Shown here piece by piece: positions 24,308-31,347 of a stretch of 64,000 bases of DNA. Made by a program: the position numbers and the translations under genes. Under the pieces are notes generated by a model. It had not been told where the DNA came from, did not search any database, and saw only the letters and a program-made list of their open reading frames with translations. The DNA is from Coriobacteriia bacterium (lineage in GTDB: Bacteria > Actinomycetota > Coriobacteriia > Coriobacteriales > QAMH01), in the NCBI GenBank assembly GCA_003149935.1, contig QAMH01000004.1:62001-126000 (forward strand), written 5' to 3'. Numbering within the stretch: the stretch's first letter is position 1; each line of letters begins with the position of its first letter.

Positions 24308-24484
24308 CTATGCGCCGATGGCGGCAATCAGGAAGAAGCAGGCGATCACGGCGATCGAGGCGATGTAGCCAGCGGTCGTGGTGAGAATGATTTCCTTGAA
24401 GCCGCGCTTCTTGGGGGTGACGGGGGAACCGTACTGAGCCTGCATGGCGGAGCGCTCCAGAGCCTTTTCGGGGTTGAGTATCAT
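24308..24484 (-). CDS. small single-span membrane protein, unknown function
   Basis: A 58-residue protein. The first ~30 residues are soluble with basic residues before the membrane (TPKKRGFKE), then one long hydrophobic helix (YIASIAVIACFFLIAAIG) reaches the C-terminus. GAGAAGGATGAG lies before the ATG at 24484, and an intrinsic terminator follows, so a short monocistronic gene is credible. It does not match a family that I know. It could be a subunit or regulator of a membrane complex; nothing in the neighbourhood tells which. Confidence 0.6.
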   Translation of the reverse strand: MILNPEKALERSAMQAQYGSPVTPKKRGFKEIILTTTAGYIASIAVIACFFLIAAIGA

Positions 24485-24616
24485 TGTCTCATCCTTCTCT
24501 CTAGGCGGCACGCTGCCGCCGGATTTCACACTTCCTGCGATGATAAAGCTTCGCGAGAACCTGCGCAAGAGCGTGTCGGTGGGTGCGCTAAAGGACCCGG
24601 CACCCTGGCGCGCATC

Positions 24617-27217
24617 TCATCCATCGAGGAGCTGCTGGGCGACACGAACGGAGGCTGCCGCGTCATCGGCGTAATAGTCGGCGCCGATGCGTTGCGCATA
24701 GTCCTCGGTGAGCACAGCACCGCCCACCATGATGCGGGTTTGGGGTGCCTGCTCGCGCAACAGTGCGATGGTGCGCTCCATTGCGGGCAATGTCGTGGTC
24801 ATGAGAGCCGAAAGGCCCACAAGAGGGGCGTTGGCATCGAGCGTCGCATCGACGATGGCTTGGGGAGCTGCATCACGACCAAGGTCGATGACCGTGTAAC
24901 CATAGTTTTCGAGCAGCATTTTGACGATGTTCTTGCCGATATCGTGAATATCTCCCTCGACTGTGGCGAGGATGATTGGCAACGTATTGCGTTTTGCAGC
25001 GCCAGCCGAGGCGCTTGCTTCGCTAAGCACGTCGAAGGCCGATTTGGCGGCCTCGGCTGAAGCCATGAGCTGGGGGAGAAAGTACGTGCCCTCGTCATAA
25101 CGCACCCCAACCTCGTCGAGGGCGGGTGCGAGGACGTCTCCTGCGATGGAAGCGACATCGCTGGTTGCGAGCATGGTGCGTGCCGCTTCGGCGGCAGTAT
25201 CGCGCTGGCCAGTGAGGATTGCATTATGGAGGACGGAAGCGCTGTCATTTCGACCGGAACCGTGCAGGCCGCCGCCGCTGTCATTTCGACCGGAACCGTG
25301 CAGGCCGCCGCCGCTGTCATTTCGACCGGAGTCGCCGTTAGGCGACGCAGTGGAGAAATCTCCTTCGCCACTGCCAGCGAAACGCGAAGGGCGAGGTTTC
25401 TCGACTGCGCTCGAAATGACAGGAGGGGCACCCGCTGCGCTCGAAATGGCGTTCTGCATCGCGTGCACGTATTCCAGGCAGCCGGCGTCCTGGCCGTTGA
25501 TGATGCGGAAGGCTGCAATGGCCTCGCGGTAGCGCGCCTCGAGCGGGTTGATGATGGGCAGATCGAGCCCGCAGGCAAGCGCGGCCGTGAGGAAGCTCGC
25601 GTTGAGGACGGGACGTGCGGGCAGCCCGAAGCTCACGTTGGAGATGCCGAGCACGGTGCGCACGCCGAGGCGCTCCTTGCAGAGTCGAACGGCTTCGAGG
25701 ATCTCGGGGATTTCGGGCTGATTGGTGGCGGCGGCCATGACAAGGCAATCGATTGCGATGTCCTCAAGCTGCAGGCCAGCCGAAAGAGCAGCGTCGATGA
25801 TACGCTCGGCGATGGCGAGGCGCTCCTCGGCAGACGGTGGGATGCCGTCTTCGTCGAGCGTGAGGCCAACGATAGTCGCGCCATAGCGTGCTGCAATGGG
25901 CAGCACGGCGGCGAGGCTTTCAGCCTTGCCGTTGACCGAGTTGATGAGCGGACGTCCCGCATAGCTGCGGCAGGCAGCTTCGAGTGCGTGAGGGTTGGCG
26001 GAGTCGAGTTGCAGGGGCGCTGATACGGTGGCTTGCAGGCGCTCGGTAAGCTCGCGCAGCGCATGCGACTCGTCAATGCCCGGCACCCCGACGTTGACGT
26101 CGAGAATGTCGGCGCCAGCTTCGATTTGCGCGACGGCTTCGGAGATGGCTAGGTCATAGGAGCCGCTGGCAAGTGCCTCCTTGAGGCGCGGCTTTCCCGT
26201 GGGGTTGATGCGCTCGCCGATGGTCGCGACCGTGGGTGCGCCTGGCATGAGTTCGACTAGCTCCTGAGCACTTGTCACGACGAAGGAAGGTCGATAGTCG
26301 GAAACGTTATCGTGCAACCAGTTGCCATCATCAATGAGCTGGCGCAATGCCGCGATATGGGCCGGCGTCGTTCCGCAACAACCGCCGACGATGCGAGCCC
26401 CGGCTTCCAAGATGGCGCCCATGGCCTGTGCGAATCTTGCGGGATCGACATCGTAGACCGTGGAACTATCTTCGGCGATGCGTGGGAGTCCCGCATTGGG
26501 CTGCACCATGAGTGGGCAGCGGGTGTGCGGGGCCATCTGCGCGACGAGAGGCGTGATCTCGCCTGGGCCGAGCGAGCAGTTGATGCCAACGGCCGAGGCA
26601 CCGAGCGCGGAGAGCGTGGCGGCGGCAACGGCGGGTGTCGTGCCCATGAAGGTACGACCATCCTCGCCGAAGGTCATCGTCACGAAGACCGGCAACGGCG
26701 TGTTGTCGAGGCAGGCGAGCAGCGCCGCTTTGGCTTCGAGCAGATCGGCGAAGGTTTCGAGAAAGATGAGGTCGCAACCAGCTGCGCAGGCGGCGCGGGC
26801 TTGTTCGGCGAAGATATCGTAGGCCTCCTCGAAGCTGAGTTCCCCAAGCGGGGCAAGCAACGATCCGGTAGGACCGATGTCACCGGCAACAAGCGGTGCT
26901 CCCGCATCACGCGCGATCTGGGCTGCGGCTGCGTAGAGCTCATCGACGCTCGCGTCATGATTCGCGAGTTTGAGGCGGTTCGAGTTGAAGGTGTTGGTGG
27001 CGATGCAATCGCTACCTGCTTCGACATAGCCGCGTTGCAAGGTGCATATGTCGTCTGCGTGCGTGAGGTTGAGGAAGTCCGGCACATCGTGGATTTGCGA
27101 GAGGCCCGCCTGTTGGATGAGGCTTCCCATGCCGCCATCGCATAGCAGCGGCGCGCGGCCATCTATGACGCGTTTGAGGAGATCGTTTGCGATTTCGAGT
27201 TCTCGGGGAGCTGCCAT
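24617..27217 (-). CDS. metH: cobalamin-dependent methionine synthase lacking activation domain
   Basis: MetH transfers a methyl group from methyltetrahydrofolate through cob(I)alamin to homocysteine. Domains of this 866-residue protein: homocysteine-binding barrel ~1-300 (zinc cysteines C214 in INCSLG, C280 and C281 in GGCC); pterin-binding barrel ~320-580 (TIGERINPTGKPRLKEA); a low-complexity insert 591-660; the four-helix cap ~661-740; and the B12 Rossmann domain ~745-866 with D756-x-H758-x-x-G761 (GDIHDIG). The C-terminal reactivation domain is absent and is encoded next door (27547-28206). The insert is a translated dispersed repeat (GSGRNDSGGGLH twice). AAAGGGCGG lies before the ATG at 27217. 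Confidence 0.95.
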   Translation of the reverse strand: MAAPRELEIANDLLKRVIDGRAPLLCDGGMGSLIQQAGLSQIHDVPDFLNLTHADDICTLQRGYVEAGSDCIATNTFNSNRLKLANHDASVDELYAAAAQIARDAGAPLVAGDIGPTGSLLAPLGELSFEEAYDIFAEQARAACAAGCDLIFLETFADLLEAKAALLACLDNTPLPVFVTMTFGEDGRTFMGTTPAVAAATLSALGASAVGINCSLGPGEITPLVAQMAPHTRCPLMVQPNAGLPRIAEDSSTVYDVDPARFAQAMGAILEAGARIVGGCCGTTPAHIAALRQLIDDGNWLHDNVSDYRPSFVVTSAQELVELMPGAPTVATIGERINPTGKPRLKEALASGSYDLAISEAVAQIEAGADILDVNVGVPGIDESHALRELTERLQATVSAPLQLDSANPHALEAACRSYAGRPLINSVNGKAESLAAVLPIAARYGATIVGLTLDEDGIPPSAEERLAIAERIIDAALSAGLQLEDIAIDCLVMAAATNQPEIPEILEAVRLCKERLGVRTVLGISNVSFGLPARPVLNASFLTAALACGLDLPIINPLEARYREAIAAFRIINGQDAGCLEYVHAMQNAISSAAGAPPVISSAVEKPRPSRFAGSGEGDFSTASPNGDSGRNDSGGGLHGSGRNDSGGGLHGSGRNDSASVLHNAILTGQRDTAAEAARTMLATSDVASIAGDVLAPALDEVGVRYDEGTYFLPQLMASAEAAKSAFDVLSEASASAGAAKRNTLPIILATVEGDIHDIGKNIVKMLLENYGYTVIDLGRDAAPQAIVDATLDANAPLVGLSALMTTTLPAMERTIALLREQAPQTRIMVGGAVLTEDYAQRIGADYYADDAAASVRVAQQLLDG
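25244..25453. repeat. dispersed repeat inside metH, copy 7
   Basis: GTCATTTCGACCGGA begins at 25244, 25280 and 25316 (36-nt period, 12 codons), followed by a hairpin (GTCGCC-GTTA-GGCGAC), GTGGAGAAATCTC, and further GAGGTTTCTCGACTGCGCTCGAAATGAC elements. It is wholly within metH and keeps the frame open. It encodes the linker between the pterin and cap domains. Confidence 0.9.
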
Positions 27218-27325
27218 ATCCGCCCTTTCAGATCGTGGGTAGATGATACCGCAAGACAAAGCGCGGCCTTTGTGTCGCGAGATAGAGTGTGCGCGGCGTG
27301 CGACAATCATCTGGGTACACTCGCG

Positions 27326-27430
27326 TGCAAGCTTTTTTCGATTTTGTGTAATCGCAAAAACTCGGATGCAAGCTTTAAGCGATTTTGTGTAATCATCCAA
27401 CGGGTTATGCACATTATTTTCGATTTTGTG
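27326..27430. repeat. 41-nt tandem repeats upstream of metH
   Basis: CGATTTTGTG occurs at 27339, 27380 and 27421, exactly 41 nt apart. The first two units share TGCAAGCTTT before it and TAATC after it. A sequence matching the DnaA-box consensus, TTATGCACA, lies at 27405-27413. These occupy the 329-nt gap 27218-27546 between the reactivation gene and metH; no cobalamin or SAM riboswitch was recognisable there. They may be operators for metH. Confidence 0.75.
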
Positions 27431-27546
27431 AGGCGGCCATCTCCTATGTTTCGCAAAATCGCAATTTCTTTGCACGCTGTCCGTTGCAGGCACACATTAT
27501 CGAAATTAATCTGCACGAGAATTCCGTGGCCTTGAATAATTGCACC

Positions 27547-28206
27547 TTACGTATGAGGATCTGGCTTCAAGCCGACTATCGCAGTGACGCTCTTCATCGG
27601 CGTCATGAGGTGCGAGCTTGCGGTATGGATGCCGAGTAGCTTGCCGGCATCGATCGTCTGGATGAGGGCGTCTTGCAGCTCGAGCGGCAGGTCACCAAAG
27701 CCGGGGCTAAAGCGTTTCGTGGGCACGAGATCGATTTCATCGGCGAGTTCGGCGATGCGCCGAGACGCGGCCTGGGCGGCTTCCTCGGCCATTGACGAGG
27801 CACACACATCGAAGAGCAGCGCGTCAAGTGGGTTCGTGGCCTGCAGGCGTGCAATCGTGCGCTCGCTCTCCATGCCGAGGGTCACCGCGAGCAGGCAGGC
27901 AAGGGTGCAGCCATCGAGGTGGCGGGCGATGTTGCGTCCGGTCAGGACGAGGGAGCTGCCCGCGAGTGCGATGCCATCGGGGCGTTCTCGGTCAATCGCG
28001 AAGCTACGTGCGATGCCACGTGGCCGGGCGACGCGTTCGCAGCGCGCGACAGCGCCTTCGAAGCGAGTTGCGAGTTCGTCGGTGAGCTCTTTGCCGCGTT
28101 GCCCGAGGTACTTGAGGGCGCGGAACTCGTCAACGTGGCAGGAGAGTGTCTCGGGACCGAAACGCATGACGCGCAGGGCGCTGAGCGTGTCGTCGGGAAT
28201 GTCCAT
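27547..28206 (-). CDS. methionine synthase reactivation domain protein
   Basis: A 219-residue protein matching the AdoMet-dependent reactivation domain of MetH (Met_synt_B12). The clearest block is KRFSPGFGDLPLELQ followed by IHTASSHLMTPMKSVTAIVGL, corresponding to the RYSPGYGDxPLxxQ and SxxMxPxKSV motifs. The middle has LDALLFDVCASSMAEEAAQA. It would restore oxidised cob(II)alamin in the neighbouring MetH, which lacks this domain. Separate genes of this kind are known in Thermotoga and some anaerobes. I chose the ATG at 28206 because GAAGGAG precedes it. It lies upstream of metH on the same strand with a 329-nt gap, so co-transcription is possible but not certain. Confidence 0.88.
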   Translation of the reverse strand: MDIPDDTLSALRVMRFGPETLSCHVDEFRALKYLGQRGKELTDELATRFEGAVARCERVARPRGIARSFAIDRERPDGIALAGSSLVLTGRNIARHLDGCTLACLLAVTLGMESERTIARLQATNPLDALLFDVCASSMAEEAAQAASRRIAELADEIDLVPTKRFSPGFGDLPLELQDALIQTIDAGKLLGIHTASSHLMTPMKSVTAIVGLKPDPHT

Positions 28207-28308
28207 CGGCGTCTCCTTCGTCGGTCCGATCGCAAGCGCGCCATTTCGGCTTGAGGTGCATGGTGCCAGGATGGGAAGGCCCCGTCCCTCTTGTCTGCCG
28301 GTGGGGTT

Positions 28309-28421
28309 GAGATTTCTCGACTCCGGCGCTTCGCGCCTACGCTCGAAATGACAGGAGGGGGCACGCTCGCCCCGCTCGAAATGACAGGAGGGGAATGCTC
28401 CGTCCGCTCCGGTCGAAATGG
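28309..28421. repeat. dispersed repeat cluster, copy 8
   Basis: GAGATTTCTCGACTCC, a CGGCGC-TTC-GCGCC hairpin, CGCTCGAAATGACAGG, then two further tails (CGCTCGAAATGACAGG and CCGGTCGAAATGG) between pyrE and the reactivation gene. Confidence 0.85.
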
Positions 28422-28426
28422 TGGGG

Positions 28427-29104
28427 CTAGCGGGCGCCGTATTGCTCGTAGTAGGCATCGAGGGCGGCCTTGACGCCGTCGTCGATGACCACGCGGCCAC
28501 CGCGCTCCTGGTTATGCAAGTAGCCGATGACCTCGCCCATCGTCACGATGGCGGCAGTGGGAAAGCCGTACTTCTCGCTCACCTCGTCGATGGCGCAGAT
28601 CGTGCCGCTCGGGCCGACCTCCTGGCGATTGAGCGAGACCATGAGTCCCACGACCTCGACATCGGCAATGCTCTTGAGCAGGGGATACGTCTCATCAATC
28701 GACTTGCCCGAGGTCGTTACGTCCTCGACCATGACCACGCGATCGCCATCGTGTAGCTCGGCACCGAGCAGGATTCCCGCATCGCCGTGATCCTTGGCCT
28801 CCTTGCGGTTGGAGCAGTAGCGCGCTTCCTTGTCGTAGAGCTCCTGCAGAGCGATGCAGGTTACGACCGAGAGTGGGATACCTTTGTAGGCGGGGCCGAA
28901 GACGATGTCGAAGTCCAGGCCGAAGGCATCGTGAATGGCCTGTGCATAGTAGAGGCCAAGTTTATGCAATTGATTGCCTGTTACGTATGCGCCCGCGTTC
29001 ATGAAGAACGGGGACTTGCGTCCGCTCTTGAGCGTGAACTCCCCGAACTTGAGCACGTCGGAATCGACCATGAAGTCGATGAACTCCTGCTTGTAAGCTT
29101 CCAT
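28427..29104 (-). CDS. pyrE: orotate phosphoribosyltransferase
   Basis: PyrE joins orotate to PRPP, giving OMP in pyrimidine synthesis. The 225-residue protein has FTLKSGRKSPFFMNAGAY at the substrate site, FDIVFGPAYKGIPLS, and the PRPP loop in VVMVEDVTTSGKSIDE. The ATG at 29104 has GAGGAG upstream. The longer frame upstream runs through the 29-nt palindrome and is not coding. It lies 105 nt after dapL on the same strand. No other pyr gene is in the window. Confidence 0.95.
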   Translation of the reverse strand: MEAYKQEFIDFMVDSDVLKFGEFTLKSGRKSPFFMNAGAYVTGNQLHKLGLYYAQAIHDAFGLDFDIVFGPAYKGIPLSVVTCIALQELYDKEARYCSNRKEAKDHGDAGILLGAELHDGDRVVMVEDVTTSGKSIDETYPLLKSIADVEVVGLMVSLNRQEVGPSGTICAIDEVSEKYGFPTAAIVTMGEVIGYLHNQERGGRVVIDDGVKAALDAYYEQYGAR

Positions 29105-29183
29105 GAATCTCCTCGTCTTTCCTGTCAATGAGACAGTTGAATCTGTCCAATCTTTCCCATAACTTCCTCCTCTGGCCAAGATA

Positions 29184-29212
29184 TGAGACAGCGTGCCAGG
29201 CACGTTGTCTCA
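29184..29212. repeat. 29-nt palindromic element overlapping dapL stop codon
   Basis: It is the exact reverse complement of the element at 6277-6305. Read on the minus strand it begins with TGA, the dapL stop. A partial copy, TGAGACAG, lies 58 nt further along the minus strand, at 29126-29133. Confidence 0.85.
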
Positions 29213-30430
29213 GAAGGAGAGATCCTCGATGCGGCGCATGGCTTCCTTGGTGGCCTCGGCATCGCCGAAGGCGGTGAAACGGATGTAGCCCTCGCCAGCC
29301 GGTCCGAAGCCTGCGCCCGGCGTGGTGATGACGCCGCAACGCTCGAGCAGGATATCGAAGAACTCCCACGAGCTGATGCCTCCAGGGGTGCGACACCACA
29401 CATACGGGCTGTTCACGGCACCGTATACTTCGTATCCGCAGGCTTCGAGTGCGTTCTTGATGACGCGAGCGTTTTGCTGATAATAGGCAATCGTTTGCAT
29501 GACTTGCTGCTTGCCCTCGGGCGTGTAAATAGCAGCCGCGCCTTTCTGGATGACGTAGCTCGCGCCGTTGAACTTGGTCGTCTGGCGGCGGTTCCACATG
29601 GCGTTGAGGTTCTGGCCATCGCGCTCGAGCGCCTTCGGCACCACGGTGTAGCCGCAGCGTGCGCCCGTGAAGCCGGCTGTTTTGGAGAACGAGCGGAACT
29701 CGATGGCGCAGGTCTTGGCACCCTCGACCTCGAAAATGGAGTGGGGCACGCCTTCCTCGACGATGAAGCGCTCGTAGGCGGCATCGAAGAGGATAACGGA
29801 GCCGTGCTCGTTGGCGTAATCGACCCAGGCCTTGAGTTGGTCGTAGGTGAGTACGGTGCCCGTGGGATTGTTGGGCGAGCACAGGTAGATGAGGTCGACC
29901 GGGGTTTCGGGCAGCGCCGGACAGAAGTCGTTTTCCGCGGTCGTGGGCATGTAGACGATGTCCGTCCAGCCCTCCGTCGTCTCGTCGTAGAAGCCTGCGC
30001 GGCCGGCCATGGCGTTGGTGTCGACGTAGACGGGATAGACCGGATCGCATACGGCGACGCGATTGTCGATGGCGAAGATGTCGCCTATGTTGCCGCAATC
30101 GCTCTTGGCGCCGTCGGAGACGAAGATCTCATCGGCGGCGATGTCCACACCACGGGCTGCGAAGTCGTGCTCGACGATGGCCTCGCGCAGGAAATCATAG
30201 CCTTGTTCGGGGCCGTAGCCATGGAAGGTCTCCACATGGGCGAGATCGTCAACGGCGGCGTGCATGGCCTCGACAACGGCGGGCGCGAGCGGACGCGTCA
30301 CGTCACCAATGCCCATTTTGATGAGCTTGATGTCCGGATGGGCCGCGGAGAACTCGGCCGTACGATGGGCGATGTCGCTGAAGAGGTAACTACCGGGGAG
30401 TTTCTGATAATTCTCGTTGACTGTGGCCAC
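29210..30430 (-). CDS. dapL: LL-diaminopimelate aminotransferase
   Basis: DapL converts tetrahydrodipicolinate to LL-diaminopimelate in one PLP-dependent step, for lysine and peptidoglycan. The 406-residue protein has KLIKMGIGDVTRPL, HGYGPEQGYDFLREAI, IFVSDGAKSDCGNIGDIF, YLCSPNNPTGT, FDAAYERFI and the PLP lysine in FRSFSKTAGFTGARCGYT, all DapL-specific in combination. I chose the GTG at 30430 (AAAGGA 6-7 nt upstream; the protein then begins MATVNENYQKLPGSYLF as in family members). Its stop codon is part of a 29-nt palindrome also found at the hisG stop. Confidence 0.94.
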   Translation of the reverse strand: MATVNENYQKLPGSYLFSDIAHRTAEFSAAHPDIKLIKMGIGDVTRPLAPAVVEAMHAAVDDLAHVETFHGYGPEQGYDFLREAIVEHDFAARGVDIAADEIFVSDGAKSDCGNIGDIFAIDNRVAVCDPVYPVYVDTNAMAGRAGFYDETTEGWTDIVYMPTTAENDFCPALPETPVDLIYLCSPNNPTGTVLTYDQLKAWVDYANEHGSVILFDAAYERFIVEEGVPHSIFEVEGAKTCAIEFRSFSKTAGFTGARCGYTVVPKALERDGQNLNAMWNRRQTTKFNGASYVIQKGAAAIYTPEGKQQVMQTIAYYQQNARVIKNALEACGYEVYGAVNSPYVWCRTPGGISSWEFFDILLERCGVITTPGAGFGPAGEGYIRFTAFGDAEATKEAMRRIEDLSF

Positions 30431-30506
30431 GAGGAGTCCTTTCGTGTGGGAGTAAATCGTAACTCGTAACTCGTAAGTGTACAACGAGAAGCGACCGTGG
30501 TTGTGG

Positions 30507-30512
30507 CAGAAT
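30507..30512 (+). promoter_or_regulatory. -10-like element of a leaderless start (CAGAAT)
   Basis: CAGAAT is followed by 7 nt and the ATG at 30520, with no Shine-Dalgarno. The hexamer is weaker than at the other four sites. Confidence 0.35.
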
Positions 30513-30519
30513 AGGCGCC

Positions 30520-31248
30520 ATGAAAAAACGCATCATATATATGGTCACTGTCGCGCTTGTGGGTGCTTGTGCGCTTACGGGCTGTGCGTCGGGGGCCAAG
30601 ACACCCGTTGCGTCATCGGCAACGAGTGCCGCACCGGCGATGACTGGCAACAAGGCGGCGCAGGCAGCTGACGTTGTCGGGGCACAGCTCGAACGCTTGG
30701 ATATCGTGGAGGACATGCGTCCTGCATTCGATCACGGCGAGAAGGGCCGGGAGTTCCAGCGCTACATCGTCTTGCACGACACCGAGAGCGAGGCCGATGC
30801 CGCGAGCATCGTGGAGTACTGGGACCAGGCCGGCACGGGCGTGGCGGCGCACTTCATCGTCAACCGCGATGGTAGCATCGTGCAGTGCGTGCCGCTTGAT
30901 CGCATCGCGCATCATGCCGGTTTTGGCGATACCGGTCACAACGAGCTCTACGGCGTTATGGACGAGTCGCGCGACGATAAGGTGGGGACGGTCCCCATTG
31001 GCAGCGACATGGCCGATTACGGGATGAACTCGTATTCGGTTGGCATCGAGATGGCGCACGCGGCCGGGCAGGACTATCCCGAGGCGCAGCTCGCGGCCGT
31101 GGATGCGCTCATCGCGTACATCGACGGGTATTATGGCTTCGAGAGTCGCATCATCGACCACAAGGCTTGGCGCACGGGCAATTCGGACACGAGCCCGCAG
31201 TTTGCGGAGTACCTGGCCAACTACCAGGCCCATGGGACGCATGTGTAG
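30520..31248 (+). CDS. N-acetylmuramoyl-L-alanine amidase lipoprotein
   Basis: A 242-residue lipoprotein. A basic, hydrophobic signal ends in the lipobox LTGC (C22), followed by a Ser/Ala-rich linker to ~residue 60. The amidase_2 domain follows: YIVLHDTESEADA holds the first zinc histidine, GVAAHFIVNRDGSIVQCV the typical core, RIAHHAGFG the second region, SVGIEMAHA, and IIDHKAWRTGNSDTSPQF the last zinc histidine. These enzymes cut the bond between muramic acid and the stem peptide. It should be anchored outside the cytoplasmic membrane. The start shows leaderless geometry. No phage genes are nearby, so it is probably a housekeeping or recycling enzyme. Confidence 0.88.
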   Translation: MKKRIIYMVTVALVGACALTGCASGAKTPVASSATSAAPAMTGNKAAQAADVVGAQLERLDIVEDMRPAFDHGEKGREFQRYIVLHDTESEADAASIVEYWDQAGTGVAAHFIVNRDGSIVQCVPLDRIAHHAGFGDTGHNELYGVMDESRDDKVGTVPIGSDMADYGMNSYSVGIEMAHAAGQDYPEAQLAAVDALIAYIDGYYGFESRIIDHKAWRTGNSDTSPQFAEYLANYQAHGTHV

Positions 31249-31347
31249 AGGTATTTGAACAGAGGCAGTTGACTCGCGGGGCTTACACCGCTGACCGGTG
31301 GTAATTCTAGCATGGAATCGAACGTATGTACGAAACCAGATGCAAAA

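Noticed and set aside
27405..27413. Replication origin signal (DnaA box TTATGCACA)
   Set aside because: A single consensus box without dnaA, dnaN or a box cluster; chance occurrence or another protein is more likely.
27326..27430. CRISPR array
   Set aside because: Only three imperfect repeats with short conserved cores, no identical repeats of 24-40 nt, no spacers of even length and no cas genes.
27218..27546. Cobalamin or SAM riboswitch upstream of metH
   Set aside because: No B12-box or SAM-I core could be recognised on the minus strand; the 41-nt repeats explain the space better.
30520..31248. Prophage endolysin
   Set aside because: The amidase is a lipoprotein with a lipobox and no phage genes are nearby.
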